A DNA stretch of 64,000 nt from Akkermansia muciniphila (GCA_945874895.1 CAMCIC010000004.1:168819-232818), one strand, 5' to 3'. Shown: positions 17,858 to 28,229, counted from the first letter of the stretch. Notes: generated from the letters alone by a model not told the origin. Made by a program: numbers and translations.

Positions 17858-20749
17858 ATGCGAAAATCACTTCCGCTGGTAGCAGTTCTGGCCCTTGCAG
17901 CAGGACTATTTTATTGGACGAAAAAACAAAGCGCCACGCCTCAGAATCCTGTCTCTGTCAAGCAAGGTGCTACCGTGGCAACCGGAACAGCCAAGCCATG
18001 GCCGCACTCGAAGTCCGATATACCCGCCGATCCTAAGACTACCTTTGGTTCACTGCCCAACGGCATGCGCTACATCATCTATCCAAATACCGAACCACCC
18101 CAACGTGTTTCCATTCGACTCCACATCGCCACCGGATCATTGATGGAACAAGAAGATCAACAAGGAGTCGCGCACTTTCTCGAACACATGGTCTTCAACG
18201 GTTCGAAAAATTTCACACCAGACGAACTCGTACCCCGCATGCAGCGCCTCGGTATCGGCTTCGGCGCGCACGTCAATGCCTATACCTCTTTTGATGAAAC
18301 GGTCTACATGCTGGATTTGCCTGATCTTGCCGACGACACCGTAAAACTGGCTTACACTGTCATGCGTGACTTCGCGGATGGTGCACTGCTAAAACCGGAT
18401 GAAATCGACAAAGAGCGCGGCGTGATTCTATCAGAAAAAATCAGCCGCGATTCGGTGAGCTTTCGCATGATGCACAAGCAATTCGAGGAATTGCTACCGA
18501 ACTCTCTGTTACCCAAACGTTTCCCCATCGGCACCGAAGAATGCATCAAGAAGGCGCCGCAACAAAGATTCGTCGATTACTACTCGGCCTACTACACTCC
18601 AGAACGCATGACTTTCATTGTCGTGGGTGATGTCCAGACCAAAGAGACCGAGGACCTCATCACGCAGGCATTCGGTAGCATGATGAATCCTGCCCTCCCA
18701 GGAGCCAGTCCCGATCTCGGCAAGGTCGAAGCCATTCAAGGCATCAAAACCGCGGTATTTACGGATAAAGAACTCACTGGCACCGATGTCAGCCTGGTTT
18801 CTCTTCGCCCTTACGTTTTCCAACCCGATAGCATCGCCACCCGCAGCGAACGCATGCCTCTCGAATTAGCCCACGCGATTCTTAACCGTCGTTTTGAACG
18901 GTTGGCAAAACAGGAAAACGCCACCATCATTTCTGGTAGTGCATCGCGCAGTCCCTTGTTCAGCTTCGCAGAAATTGGCAGCATCGAGGTCGACGCGAAA
19001 AACGACGACTGGAAAAGCGCGGTCGCTGTCCTTGAACAAGAACACCGACGTGCGCTGGAATTTGGTTTCACGGATGACGAGTTGGATGAAGTCAAAGCCA
19101 ATGTTCTCAACGCCTACGAGCAGCAGGTCAAAGCGGCGAGCACCCGCAAGTCCGATGCGTTTGCTAGTGCCATCGCCCAATCGATCAACGACCAGTCCGT
19201 GCTTTCCTCCGCCGAAACTGATTTGGAAATTGCCAAACAGGCCTTGGAAAAAATCGATGCTCTGAGTTGTCAGAAAGCCTATCAAACGTTCTGGCAGGTG
19301 AACGGGTATCACCTGATTCTCAGCACCAAGGAAGCTCCGCCATCGGCTAAGGAAGAATTGCTGGCATTGTATGAGGCCTCCGTGAAAGAGGCTGTCAAAG
19401 CACCTGAAGCGCGTCAGAAAAGCTCCTTTGCCTACACCGACTTCGGAACCGCGGGCACCGTCACCTCGAAACAGGAAGTTACGGATCTGGGCATCACCCA
19501 ACTTACGCTATCAAACGGAATCAAGGTGAACTTGAAGACCACCGATTTTACGAAAAACGCCATCAGCATGACAGCGCGCTTCGGGCACGGTCACCTCACC
19601 CTGCCGGCCGACAAGCCCGGTCTGCACATCGTCGCTAACGCGGTCTACAATGGCGGCGGACTGGGCCAACACAGCGCCGATGAATTGCAGCAAATCTTGG
19701 CGGGAAAAAACATTGGCGCTGACCTGAGCATCGGCGAGGACGCTTTTTTGCTCGTAGGAAAAACCACGCCCGCGGATCTGGAATTGCAACTGCAATTGAT
19801 GTGCGCCTCCTTGACCGATCCCGGCTACCGCGAGGAATCCCTGCGACAACTCAAGGCTGCATTGCCCAAGATCGAACAACAACTCAAGCACTCGCAAGCG
19901 GGTCCGCAAACCGAGATCGAGGCTTGGATGCACGGTCAGGATCACCGCTACGTGATGCCCCCTATCTCCGTTCTCGGTAGCTACAGCACCGATGATGTCA
20001 AAACATGGCTCACACCATCTCTCACGCAGGCACCGATTGAACTGAGCATCGTCGGAGATTTTTCGATCGATGCCCTCATGCCACTTTTACTCAAGACTTT
20101 CGGCGCCCTGCCAACCCGAACACCTGATACTGCGGACCACGCCACTTTGCGTAAGGTCAAGAGCCCTGCGCCGCCTGCTCGTCTCGACACCACTTACGAT
20201 AGCAAAGTCGCCCAGGCCGTGACTATCGCCAATTGGAAAACCAAAGGACTGCGGGGCAACCAAAAGGAAAGCCGCCGTCTCAACGTGCTGGCGGAAATCC
20301 TCAGCGACCGCCTGCGTGAGGAAATCCGTGAAAAGCTCGGTGCCTCCTACAGCCCTAACGCGAATCTTGATGGATCGGATGCCTTGGAGGACTTCGGTTT
20401 TCTGAGTGCAGTATCCGTAGGCAAACCCGAAGATCTAGAAAAACTCACGGATGTGGCTCTGACCATTGGGGAAAAACTCGCCACCAAGGGGGCGACCGCC
20501 GATGAACTGGACCGCGCGCTCAAGCCTACGCTGGCTGCCATGGACAAAACGCTGCGCGACAACAGCTACTGGCTGGGCACGGTGATGCAGCGTTGCCAAG
20601 AAAAACCGGAAACGCTCGAACTGGCCCGCAACCGCAAGACCGATTACGAGAGCATTACGCTCGATGAGATCAATCAACTAGCGAAACAATACCTTTCCAA
20701 AGACAAGGCTCTGATTGTCACCATCCGCTCGAAAGCGGAAGACAAATGA
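17858..20749 (+). CDS. M16 family zinc metallopeptidase (pitrilysin-like), exported
   Basis: A 963-residue protease of the M16 (inverzincin) family. A membrane anchor or signal (LPLVAVLALAAGLFYW) precedes the mature part. The active-site HFLEH is at residues 106-110, with the downstream FGAHVNAYTSFDETVYML block and the conserved distal Glu region (EIDKERGVILSEK). Two homologous halves are visible: the second, beginning near 540 (LTLSNGIKVNLKTTDF), has lost the metal site, as is normal in the two-domain members, and contains the REEIREKLGASYSPNA block that closes over the substrate. The enzyme probably acts in the periplasm on short peptides. A TTGATT at 17824 and TCCAAT at 17846 precede the ATG closely. 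It is alone, after the tRNA-Leu gene. Confidence 0.93.
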   Translation: MRKSLPLVAVLALAAGLFYWTKKQSATPQNPVSVKQGATVATGTAKPWPHSKSDIPADPKTTFGSLPNGMRYIIYPNTEPPQRVSIRLHIATGSLMEQEDQQGVAHFLEHMVFNGSKNFTPDELVPRMQRLGIGFGAHVNAYTSFDETVYMLDLPDLADDTVKLAYTVMRDFADGALLKPDEIDKERGVILSEKISRDSVSFRMMHKQFEELLPNSLLPKRFPIGTEECIKKAPQQRFVDYYSAYYTPERMTFIVVGDVQTKETEDLITQAFGSMMNPALPGASPDLGKVEAIQGIKTAVFTDKELTGTDVSLVSLRPYVFQPDSIATRSERMPLELAHAILNRRFERLAKQENATIISGSASRSPLFSFAEIGSIEVDAKNDDWKSAVAVLEQEHRRALEFGFTDDELDEVKANVLNAYEQQVKAASTRKSDAFASAIAQSINDQSVLSSAETDLEIAKQALEKIDALSCQKAYQTFWQVNGYHLILSTKEAPPSAKEELLALYEASVKEAVKAPEARQKSSFAYTDFGTAGTVTSKQEVTDLGITQLTLSNGIKVNLKTTDFTKNAISMTARFGHGHLTLPADKPGLHIVANAVYNGGGLGQHSADELQQILAGKNIGADLSIGEDAFLLVGKTTPADLELQLQLMCASLTDPGYREESLRQLKAALPKIEQQLKHSQAGPQTEIEAWMHGQDHRYVMPPISVLGSYSTDDVKTWLTPSLTQAPIELSIVGDFSIDALMPLLLKTFGALPTRTPDTADHATLRKVKSPAPPARLDTTYDSKVAQAVTIANWKTKGLRGNQKESRRLNVLAEILSDRLREEIREKLGASYSPNANLDGSDALEDFGFLSAVSVGKPEDLEKLTDVALTIGEKLATKGATADELDRALKPTLAAMDKTLRDNSYWLGTVMQRCQEKPETLELARNRKTDYESITLDEINQLAKQYLSKDKALIVTIRSKAEDK

Positions 20750-20801
20750 CATGTATTGCGCTGTACTTTGACAAGTTTGCTTTCTGTTAGCCTCACTCGC
20801 C

Positions 20802-21395
20802 ATGTCACGCTCGCTCTATGCGGCTTATCTCTGCGGCGCGACTCCTTTGCTGATCGGCTCACTCATCTACACGACTTGGAGGCTCACCCGCTGGCCGTGG
20901 CTAGAAACGGCTGGGTTGATCATGATCGCTGTCGGAACCATCTCCGTCATGGTCGGGGCTGGGTTTCTTTTTCGATGCACTTGGAAAGGATTCCGAGCAG
21001 CACGAATCCATCGCGCCAAAATCCGGCTCCACGCTTTTCTTGCTGGCGGAATGTTGTTGCTGAATGTTCCAGTGGCGACCATTTTCGCGGTATCGGCCAT
21101 CCATATCATGACCTGCTATGTCATGCGAGTTTCTAACGAAAGCGGGAGCGCAATCGAAAGCTTTGTCGTTACAGGTCCGGGAATTCGTGTCGACTTGGGG
21201 CCAATTGCACCAGGCCAGAGCACCGAGTATCAGATGACTTTTTCTGGCGACGGATCGCTGGACTTCATCGCGCGTCAGCAACAGTCTGTCTGGGGCGGTG
21301 TCATGGAAGGATACGTTACGGGAGGATTGGGTGGCGACACCACCATTCGTATCATGCCGAACAGCCAGTTTCAGATCATCAAGAAGCAAAATTAG
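20802..21395 (+). CDS. Membrane protein of unknown function with three helices
   Basis: A 197-residue protein I do not recognise. It has three hydrophobic helices (about residues 8-28, 33-57 and 76-104), with a basic loop between helices two and three (KGFRAARIHRAKIR), then a C-terminal domain of about 90 residues that looks beta-rich, with VSNESGSAIESFVVTGPG and LGPIAPGQSTEYQMTFSGDGSLDF. The helix topology would put this domain on the outside. The wording of the beta part resembles small domains that bind other proteins at the outer face, but no family can be named. The ATG at 20802 is 34 bases after a TTGACA box. It is 52 bases after the M16 gene, and the two may be co-transcribed. Confidence 0.65.
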   Translation: MSRSLYAAYLCGATPLLIGSLIYTTWRLTRWPWLETAGLIMIAVGTISVMVGAGFLFRCTWKGFRAARIHRAKIRLHAFLAGGMLLLNVPVATIFAVSAIHIMTCYVMRVSNESGSAIESFVVTGPGIRVDLGPIAPGQSTEYQMTFSGDGSLDFIARQQQSVWGGVMEGYVTGGLGGDTTIRIMPNSQFQIIKKQN

Positions 21396-21443
21396 CACTG
21401 TGAGATGCCTTGGTTTCCACGGTTATGGTTGCCTCGCATAATG

Positions 21444-21461
21444 GCCGACGGGGACGTCGGC
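21444..21461. repeat. Single GC-rich palindrome (REP-like)
   Basis: GCCGACG, a GGGA loop and CGTCGGC form a 7-base-pair hairpin in the 73-base gap between two convergent genes. Flanking bases (TGGCCGAC... CGGCGCTCC) resemble those of the paired palindromes elsewhere in the window, but here only one arm is seen. No T-run follows, so a terminator role is weak. Confidence 0.5.
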
Positions 21462-21468
21462 GCTCCGA

Positions 21469-23325
21469 TCAAGTGTGGGAGATTTCCAAGACGTAGGACT
21501 TGGGTCGGTAGAGCATGGCAAAGGGCACGTAGAGCACAGCAAAGACGAGCATGAGAAGGGTGAAAAATCGATAGTAGCTTTGCCCTTCGAGTTTGGTCTG
21601 CCCACCAGAAAAATAACGGATTTCATAGCCGACGTTGGTTTCTTGTTTCGGCTTCACTCCGAGTTGCTGTGCGCGGTTTTCGATCCAGCTCGTGGAAGGA
21701 TGGAAGCGATCGAACCATGATGCCTGCTTCTCTCCCGGTGGCATGCTGAGATCAATCGTCAGACCGATGTCCCAAGCGCTGCCCTTTTGCCGATCCGGTC
21801 CCGCGGAAATGAGACGACAAGACCCCTGGCTGGTGATAGAGTATTCGATGGCATTGCCCCACGGGTCCACTCCTAGATGAGAAGAAGAAACGGTGGCCGC
21901 ATCAGGAAAACGATGCCCACGTTTTTTGGCAAGATCGATGATGCGATTTGCGGCAGTGGCAAAAACCTCCTGCGTGCGATCGGGGAACTCGATGGATTTC
22001 AGACTGCCATTTTCCAACCGTGCGATCAAGTCATCCTCGGTTCCGGTCTTTTGATCATAACCAGGCAGAATGGCGTTTTTCGCATCCTTGACCCAGTTCT
22101 CCGGTTGGCTCGCCACGAGCGCGGTGAACTGCTCATGACCAGAGGAGGGAATCTGGATGAATCGGTTGATTTTCGCCGTGAAGATGTTGCCTACAAAAAC
22201 CGCCAGCAGATAAAAAGCCATTACCAGCGACTTCATGTTCTTGGGCGATTGCGTATAAGAAAACTCCAAGCCCACGATGGAAATCATGATTTCCGCCGCC
22301 GTGATGATCACATACGCCAGCAACTGCCAACCTACGGAAGGCTTTTGTCCGGCATCGATCCACGACTGGATCAACGTGATCAGAGCAAAGGAAGCGGCGA
22401 CGAGAAACAAGCCGATGCCGATTTTGCGCAGCGGAGTCAGTGGAAAAAAACGATGGATCAGCGGATAGACCAGAAACGTGAAAAGCGGGATGTAGAGAAG
22501 GATGAGAATGGGATTGATCGCTTGGATTTGGGATTCCAACCAAGTAATGCCCATGAAATTCAAATCCATGTGTTCCGCCTGCAAGACCCACGACGACCCC
22601 GTCTGATCATACAGCGCCCAAAACAAGGCGATGAAGAGATAGAGCGGTAGCAATTTCGCCAGCGCCATCAATCCCTCCACGGAAAACAACTCACGGAAAA
22701 ATTTCCATCCGCCAGCGGGCACATGGATGAATCGCTTTCGACCCATCCAGAACATCACGGTCGCGATTGCCATCAAAACGCCAGGAATGCCGAAGGCCCA
22801 ATGCGGGCCATACCACTCCAACAACCAAGGCGTAAGAAGAGTCGAAAAAAACGAACCAAAATTGATGGAAAAATAAAACCAATTGTAGATCTTCGACAGC
22901 AGGTGTTGGTTTTTCGCTCCGAACTGGTCGCCCACGTGGGCGGAAACGCAGGGCTTGATGCCGCCAGATCCGAGACAAATCATCACCAATCCCGCGACCA
23001 GCCACTGGGATGACTGGCCCGTGAGACCCATGCAGGCCAGTGCCGCATGGCCTGCACAATACAAAAGGCTCAAGAGCATGATCGTGCGATACTTACCGAG
23101 AAAAATGTCACTCAGCAAAGCACCGAGCAATGGAGTGAAATACACCCATGCGACAAAACTGTGGTAATGTTCCGTAGCTTCGGCATTGGACATCGGATGG
23201 CCTGCTTTGGCATCCATGAGCCACAGATACCTGGTCATAAAAACCACCAGGATGGCACGCATGCCGTAAAACGAGAATCGTTCCGCTGCCTCATTGCCGA
23301 TGATGTAGGGAATGCCTGGCGGCAT
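21469..23325 (-). CDS. POT/PTR family peptide transporter with pseudopilin-like domain in the last loop
   Basis: A 618-residue proton-coupled oligopeptide transporter of the major facilitator superfamily. The N-terminus [25 protein letters not shown] matches the ExxERF motif of the first helix, with [35 protein letters not shown] and [20 protein letters not shown] following; [21 protein letters not shown] is the distal signature. What is odd is a soluble stretch of about 190 residues (391-584) before the last helix. Within it, residues 448-526 read like the core of a type II secretion pseudopilin: a helix, then [29 protein letters not shown]. An additional GTEDD calcium-type loop is at 428-432. 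The start at 23325 is set by conserved sequence; an upstream extension has none. It is convergent with the gene at 20802. Confidence 0.9.
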   Translation of the reverse strand: MPPGIPYIIGNEAAERFSFYGMRAILVVFMTRYLWLMDAKAGHPMSNAEATEHYHSFVAWVYFTPLLGALLSDIFLGKYRTIMLLSLLYCAGHAALACMGLTGQSSQWLVAGLVMICLGSGGIKPCVSAHVGDQFGAKNQHLLSKIYNWFYFSINFGSFFSTLLTPWLLEWYGPHWAFGIPGVLMAIATVMFWMGRKRFIHVPAGGWKFFRELFSVEGLMALAKLLPLYLFIALFWALYDQTGSSWVLQAEHMDLNFMGITWLESQIQAINPILILLYIPLFTFLVYPLIHRFFPLTPLRKIGIGLFLVAASFALITLIQSWIDAGQKPSVGWQLLAYVIITAAEIMISIVGLEFSYTQSPKNMKSLVMAFYLLAVFVGNIFTAKINRFIQIPSSGHEQFTALVASQPENWVKDAKNAILPGYDQKTGTEDDLIARLENGSLKSIEFPDRTQEVFATAANRIIDLAKKRGHRFPDAATVSSSHLGVDPWGNAIEYSITSQGSCRLISAGPDRQKGSAWDIGLTIDLSMPPGEKQASWFDRFHPSTSWIENRAQQLGVKPKQETNVGYEIRYFSGGQTKLEGQSYYRFFTLLMLVFAVLYVPFAMLYRPKSYVLEISHT

Positions 23326-23448
23326 GGAAGAAGAATCGTGGGGTGTGGTGCGGATGGCTTGGCTCACAAGCGATACATTGCCAACAAAGGTGCCATCCGG
23401 GCAATCAAAACATTTGGAATGCAACAGGATCGCATCCACCTGAATGAC

Positions 23449-23477
23449 TTGACAATGCACAACTCCCCCTGCATGCT
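23449..23477 (+). promoter_or_regulatory. Predicted promoter of the lipase-like gene
   Basis: A full TTGACA at 23449-23454, a 17-base spacer and CATGCT at 23472-23477. The +1 would fall near 23484, on the second of two in-frame GTG codons, implying a leaderless mRNA. The -10 is a poor match, so this is tentative. Confidence 0.35.
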
Positions 23478-23483
23478 GTGGGT

Positions 23484-24143
23484 GTGAAAAAGCGCTTACT
23501 CTTTTCCTTGCTCACCAGCGGATTGTGCGGAGTTCCGCTCTCTGCGGCTCAAGGAGAACCGACCCGCATCGTTCTGGTCCACGGCATTTTTGAACGCGGC
23601 CACAGTTTTGTGCCGATGAAGAAAAAGTTTGAAAAAATGGGCTGCGAATGTCTCGTGCCGCGACTCAATCCCTGCGATGCCCGCACGGGAATCGAAACTC
23701 TGGCACAACAACTGCAGCGCGAGATCAAGGAATCTTGGGGCAAGAATGCCAAGTTCCATATCGTGGCCCACAGCATGGGCGGACTCGTCTCGCGTTACTA
23801 TTTGCAGGAACTGGGTGGTCACAAACAATGCCACTCTTTCATCACTCTCGCCACTCCTCACCACGGCACCAAGGCCGCTTATTTTTATCCAGGTATAGGT
23901 GCAAGTCAGATGCGACCCAACAGCCCGTTTCTGCGTCAGTTGGAGACGACCTCTCACCGTTTGGAAAACGTGCGATTGATCTCCTATCGGACTCCACTGG
24001 ATCTGATCATTCTCCCCTCCACCAGTTCACACTGGGAAATGGCGGAAAACCATCGGGTCTGGGCTCTGGCGCATCCGCTGGTCATGCATATGCCGAGCGT
24101 GCAAACCCACATCATGCAGGTGATCCGATCAAAAGAGATGTGA
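23484..24143 (+). CDS. Exported alpha/beta hydrolase (triacylglycerol lipase/esterase-like)
   Basis: A protein of 219 residues with a signal peptide ([20 protein letters not shown]) and an alpha/beta-hydrolase core. [15 protein letters not shown] forms the oxyanion region, and the nucleophile elbow AHSMGG (GxSxG type with Ala first) precedes GLVSRYYLQ, as in the EstA/LipA lipases. [13 protein letters not shown] is a further lipase hallmark. The Asp and His of the triad are likely TPLDLIILP and the late HPLVMHMPS or THIMQVI; the assignment is inference. The frame starts with GTG at 23478 or 23484; the second gives the cleaner basic n-region and fits the promoter. Its stop is immediately followed by the stop of the convergent trmO gene. 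Confidence 0.8.
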   Translation: MKKRLLFSLLTSGLCGVPLSAAQGEPTRIVLVHGIFERGHSFVPMKKKFEKMGCECLVPRLNPCDARTGIETLAQQLQREIKESWGKNAKFHIVAHSMGGLVSRYYLQELGGHKQCHSFITLATPHHGTKAAYFYPGIGASQMRPNSPFLRQLETTSHRLENVRLISYRTPLDLIILPSTSSHWEMAENHRVWALAHPLVMHMPSVQTHIMQVIRSKEM

Positions 24144-24959
24144 TCACTCTGACCACTGCTTGAGGAATTCCCGCTGTGCCTCAGCATCAGGGATTTCCTC
24201 GGCATCATAGGTTAACAAAGAGCTCAGCGGAAACCCCGGACGAATCCGCTCGACGAGCACATCGTTCGCCTCAACGCGGAATCTCGCGCGCCATGCACCG
24301 CAACCGATTTCCAACACACCGGAGCCCTTGTGGCGGATTCTTCTCGTGCGATGTGGCGTCGGGTCGCGCGATAAAAGTTCCTCCAACCTATGGGTAAAAT
24401 CGATGCCCCAATGTTGTCGCAACCAATCGATTTGTACGAGACATGCTTCAGAATACTTCACTTCGAAGGAAGGTTCACGCCGCGCCCACTCATCGACCTC
24501 TTTGATCCAGCCAGAGGACTCCTCCGGAAAAGCATCGTAGCCTGGTATATAGGGCTTGATGTCGAACACGGGGGTGCCATCCACGAGATCGCAAGGCCCG
24601 AGATGGAGTCGAAAGCCATCGATGCCTAACAACTTCACTGGTGTCATGCCGAGCGCGTTCGGCCGGTGCGGAGAGCGCGTAGCGAAGACACCACGCCGAT
24701 GGGTGGGACCGCGCGGCGGCAACACCAGCGATCGCCATGTGTCGTTGCGGTGAAACCACCAGATCAACCAGATGCGGGTAAAACCTTCCAGATCCTGCAA
24801 TCCTCGACGCAGGTCTTCCTGCGGCAACAACTCTAACACGCTGTTCTCCTCCACCGATTCATCCGGTTGATGCAGGGCCTCGAACTTCACGGCTTTCCCC
24901 GTGCGCACAAAACCAATCGGTCGCAGTGTTAGCGCATCGGTGCTGGGTTCGTCGGACAT
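24144..24959 (-). CDS. trmO: tRNA (N6-threonylcarbamoyladenosine(37)-N6)-methyltransferase TrmO
   Basis: A 271-residue TsaA/YaeB-type protein that methylates t6A37 to m6t6A in tRNA-Thr. Seen: LRPIGFVRTG at the start, FTRIWLIWWFHRN, the SAM-binding GVFATRSPHRPNALGMTPVKLLG, then HLGPCDLVDGTPVFDIKPYIPGYDAFP. All are conserved in order. The C-terminal 100 residues form the smaller TrmO C-terminal domain. The ATG at 24959 is taken since conserved sequence starts about 12 residues later; upstream codons lie in the divergent promoter region. It acts on the product of tsaD at 9.6 kb, though the genes are unlinked here. The gene ends 1 base from the end of the convergent lipase-like gene. The divergent gap 24960-25088 serves this gene and the ABC operon. 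Confidence 0.93.
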   Translation of the reverse strand: MSDEPSTDALTLRPIGFVRTGKAVKFEALHQPDESVEENSVLELLPQEDLRRGLQDLEGFTRIWLIWWFHRNDTWRSLVLPPRGPTHRRGVFATRSPHRPNALGMTPVKLLGIDGFRLHLGPCDLVDGTPVFDIKPYIPGYDAFPEESSGWIKEVDEWARREPSFEVKYSEACLVQIDWLRQHWGIDFTHRLEELLSRDPTPHRTRRIRHKGSGVLEIGCGAWRARFRVEANDVLVERIRPGFPLSSLLTYDAEEIPDAEAQREFLKQWSE

Positions 24960-25048
24960 GGTTCGATGATGCAACGATCTCGGCGGCATGCAAGCAATTC
25001 GTCCGCCGTCCGATCGGTCGACTTTCGCCAAAGGAGCCGAAAAATCAT

Positions 25049-25076
25049 TTGTTTTTGCTCGAAGCTCCCGTAACTT
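25049..25076 (+). promoter_or_regulatory. Predicted promoter of the efflux operon
   Basis: TTGTTT at 25049-25054, a 16-base spacer and TAACTT at 25071-25076, leaving a leader of only about six bases before the ATG at 25089. The match is moderate. Confidence 0.3.
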
Positions 25077-25088
25077 GCCTGCGTCGCC

Positions 25089-25826
25089 ATGTCCCGCCAA
25101 ACCTCATCTACACCCATTGAGCAGGCGATCGTCTATGAGGCCAAAAAGGTGCGCAAGGTCTATCACAGTGGCGAGCTTGACTTGGTCGCCCTGCATGGTG
25201 TCGATCTCTCACTGCACGCAGGAGAAATGGTCTGCCTATTGGGCGCATCAGGCAGCGGCAAATCGACCTTGCTCAACATTCTCGGTGGTCTCGACCTACC
25301 TACCTCGGGAGAATTGATCTACAAAGGCTGGCCTCTGCATGGCGCCAATGATGAAACCCTGACCCTGTTCCGGCGCAACTGCGTGGGTTTCGTATTTCAA
25401 TTCTACAATCTCATCCCTTCTCTCACAGCGCGGGAAAACATCGCACTGATTACCAACCTTGCACCGAATCCGATGTCGCCCGAAGAAGCCTTGGAAATGG
25501 TGGGCCTCGGCGAGCGCATGGATCATTTCCCTTCGCAGCTTTCTGGCGGCGAGCAACAACGGGTGGCGATCGCCCGTGCCATCGCCAAACGCCCGGAAGT
25601 GCTGCTCTGCGACGAACCAACAGGAGCGCTCGATGTTCATACTGGAATCACCGTGCTGGAAGCCGTGGAACGGATCAATCGCGAACTAGGAACGCTCACG
25701 GTCATCATCACTCACAACGCCGTCATGGCGGAAATGGCCGACCGCGTGCTCTACCTCTCGGATGGTAAAATCGTCAACGAGGTTCACAACGAACAGCGAC
25801 TCCCTGCCTCTGCGCTGAAGTGGTGA
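25089..25826 (+). CDS. ABC transporter ATP-binding protein (MacB/LolD type)
   Basis: A 245-residue ATPase of the MacB/LolD/FtsE class. The Walker [10 protein letters not shown] is at residues 52-60, followed by the Q-loop [20 protein letters not shown], the signature [14 protein letters not shown], Walker [13 protein letters not shown] and the switch His in VIITHN. It powers the permease encoded 12 bases downstream. With the HlyD-like protein it forms an efflux system, possibly tripartite. Substrate is unknown: relatives export peptides, macrolides, glycolipids or lipoproteins. Confidence 0.93.
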   Translation: MSRQTSSTPIEQAIVYEAKKVRKVYHSGELDLVALHGVDLSLHAGEMVCLLGASGSGKSTLLNILGGLDLPTSGELIYKGWPLHGANDETLTLFRRNCVGFVFQFYNLIPSLTARENIALITNLAPNPMSPEEALEMVGLGERMDHFPSQLSGGEQQRVAIARAIAKRPEVLLCDEPTGALDVHTGITVLEAVERINRELGTLTVIITHNAVMAEMADRVLYLSDGKIVNEVHNEQRLPASALKW

Positions 25827-25838
25827 CCCCCCTGCCCC

Positions 25839-28208
25839 ATGATCGCCCCACTCGACCGCAAGCTGTTACGCGAGATCGCCCGCATGAAGGGGCAGATCAT
25901 CGCCGTCAGTCTGGTGATGGCCTGCGGACTAACCATGATGATCATGACACGCAGTCTGATCAATACATTGGAAAAAACGCGTGATACGTATTATACTGAG
26001 TATTCTTTGGCTGACCTTTTCGCGCGTGTCAAACGCGCGCCACTGGCGATAGGTGATCGAATCGCGGAAATTCCCGGTGTAGCCGCAGTGGAAACGCGCG
26101 TGGTAGTGGACGTGACTCTGGACTTACCCGATTTGGATGTGCCCGCATCAGCGCATGTGATTTCCCTCCCACTCGATGGTGCAGAGCAAAAGCTCAATCG
26201 CGTGGTGCTGCGCCAAGGTCGCTTTCCCCGCCCCGATGAACGCCGTGCGGTGGTGCTGGGTGAAGCCTTTGCCGAAGCCAATCATCTCGTGCCCGGCGAT
26301 GAACTGTTCGCAGTGATCAACGGGCGACGCGAGGTGTTGCAGATTTGCGGCATCGGTCTTTCACCCGAATTTGTCTTCGAGGCCCGCGCGGGCGAGACTC
26401 TGCCTGACCACAAGCGTTTCAGCGTGATGTGGATGAACTATCGAGCCCTGGCGGTGGCCTACGACATGGACGGAGCTTTCAATGATATCTGCCTCGACCT
26501 CAGTCCTGGCGCCTCAGCGCGAACGGTCATGGCGGAACTGGACCGCTTGCTGGCATCTTATGGAGCCACCGGTTCCTACGAACGCAGCGAGCAGGCATCC
26601 GCCCGTCGACTCGATGACGAAATCCGAGTGCTTTATTCGCTATCCTACGTCTATCCCGTGGTGTTTCTCAGCGTGGCGGCTTTCATGGTAAACGCGGTGT
26701 TGTCGCGCCTCGTGCGCCTGCAACGCGAGCAAATCGCCCAGCTCAAGGCTCAGGGCTACTCGTCGCGCCAGATCGCCTGGCACTTTATGAAATTTGTGAT
26801 ATTCATCGGCATCACTGGATCGGTTCTCGGCGGCATCGGCGGGTATTTGTTAGGCAAAGAACTGGTCAACATGTATACACTGTTCTTCCGTTTTCCGTCA
26901 CTGAATTTCCAATACAATGAACGAGCGCTGATCATCGCGCTCGTCATCAGCATGGGCGCTGCGGTGTTAGGTGTCTGGTCCGTAGTACGACAAGCCGTGG
27001 AATTACCTCCGGCCGAAGCGATGCGCCCCGAGCCACCCGCAAGTTTTCGACCATCCTTGTTAGAAAGACTCGGCTGGAGTCGTGGCTTCAGTCCCGCCTT
27101 GCGCATGGCCCTGCGCAACATCGAGCGGCGTCCTTGGCAGTCGCTTTTCACCAGTTGCGGTCTGGCATTGGCCACGGGCTTGATGGTGATGCCCGGTGCG
27201 ATGAATGACAGTGTGGATCATCTGCTCACTTTCCAGTGGAATAGCGCACAACGCCACGACGTGCTGGTTTTTCTTAACGAAACAACATCGGCCCGCGGCT
27301 TGCACGACATCGAACACCTGCCCGGTGTCACCCTCGCAGAACCAGTGCGCAGTGTCAGCGCCCGCCTCCAGTATGCACAATTTACCCGCAAGTTATCGAT
27401 CACCGGCATTCCCCACGATGCGAGCCTAAACCGCTTGCTCGATGAAAACGAAAAGCCCATCGCCATGCCGCCAGACGGTTTGCTAGTATCGGCCAAGCTG
27501 GCGGAAATTCTGGGCGCGCGCATTGGCGATGCCGTACAGATCGAATTGTTAGAGGGAAAACGCCGCAAGGTGGAAATCCCGATCCGCGGTCTCGTCATGG
27601 ACTTCGCCGGCATCGCGGCTTACATGGATCTCTCCGCGCTGCGTCGTATCCTGCAGGAGGGTGATACGGTCAACGGGGCTTATCTGAGCGTCGATGAAAA
27701 CCATTGGGATGCCTTCATGCGCAAGATCAAAGAAACACCACGCGTCGCCGTGACGATGGTGAAACGTGATCAACTCGCGGCCTTTCGTGATACGACAGGC
27801 AAGAGCATCGGCATCCTTCGCACACTCTACTTCGTGCTCGCGGTCATTGTTTCCTTCGGAGTCGTTTACAACAGCGCGCGCATCGCCCTCTCAGAACGCA
27901 GTCGCGAACTGGCCACTTTGCGCGTTGTCGGTTTCACGTTGCCGGAAGTGCGCAGCGTGCTGGTGGGAGAGTTGTGGATTCTGGTGATGCTTGCAATTCC
28001 TGCTGGGCTGCTATTCGGTCGTGGATTGGCGCTTTTCATCATTTCCTCATTCAGCACTGAAACCGTGCGCCTGCCGATTTTGATCAACAGTTCCACCTAT
28101 TCGATCGCTGTGATCGTGGTGCTCACGGCATCGATCAGTTCTTTCGCATTGGTCAGCCGACTGCTGGCACAACTTGATCTCGTCAGCGTCTTGAAAGCGC
28201 GCGATTGA
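25839..28208 (+). CDS. ABC transporter permease with two FtsX domains
   Basis: A 789-residue inner-membrane permease. An N-terminal helix (IIAVSLVMACGLTMMIMT) is followed by a MacB-type periplasmic domain, then FtsX helices (YPVVFLSVAAFMVNAVLSRLV with the coupling LQREQIAQLKAQGYSSRQIAWHF; FVIFIGITGSVLGGIGGYLLG; ALIIALVISMGAAVLGVW). A second half repeats this plan: one helix near 435, a second periplasmic domain, and a final FtsX block with LYFVLAVIVSFGVVYNSARIALSERSRELATLRVVGFT. This is the ten-helix duplicated architecture, so one chain may do the job of the usual dimer. It lies between the ATPase gene (12 bases) and the HlyD gene (21 bases). Confidence 0.92.
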   Translation: MIAPLDRKLLREIARMKGQIIAVSLVMACGLTMMIMTRSLINTLEKTRDTYYTEYSLADLFARVKRAPLAIGDRIAEIPGVAAVETRVVVDVTLDLPDLDVPASAHVISLPLDGAEQKLNRVVLRQGRFPRPDERRAVVLGEAFAEANHLVPGDELFAVINGRREVLQICGIGLSPEFVFEARAGETLPDHKRFSVMWMNYRALAVAYDMDGAFNDICLDLSPGASARTVMAELDRLLASYGATGSYERSEQASARRLDDEIRVLYSLSYVYPVVFLSVAAFMVNAVLSRLVRLQREQIAQLKAQGYSSRQIAWHFMKFVIFIGITGSVLGGIGGYLLGKELVNMYTLFFRFPSLNFQYNERALIIALVISMGAAVLGVWSVVRQAVELPPAEAMRPEPPASFRPSLLERLGWSRGFSPALRMALRNIERRPWQSLFTSCGLALATGLMVMPGAMNDSVDHLLTFQWNSAQRHDVLVFLNETTSARGLHDIEHLPGVTLAEPVRSVSARLQYAQFTRKLSITGIPHDASLNRLLDENEKPIAMPPDGLLVSAKLAEILGARIGDAVQIELLEGKRRKVEIPIRGLVMDFAGIAAYMDLSALRRILQEGDTVNGAYLSVDENHWDAFMRKIKETPRVAVTMVKRDQLAAFRDTTGKSIGILRTLYFVLAVIVSFGVVYNSARIALSERSRELATLRVVGFTLPEVRSVLVGELWILVMLAIPAGLLFGRGLALFIISSFSTETVRLPILINSSTYSIAVIVVLTASISSFALVSRLLAQLDLVSVLKARD

Positions 28209-28229
28209 TGCACTACAGTCCCTACGTTC

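Noticed and set aside
20768..20793. TTGACA plus TAGCCT before the three-helix membrane protein as a promoter
   Set aside because: The spacer is only 14 bases, too short for a normal sigma-70 promoter, so it was not listed as a feature.
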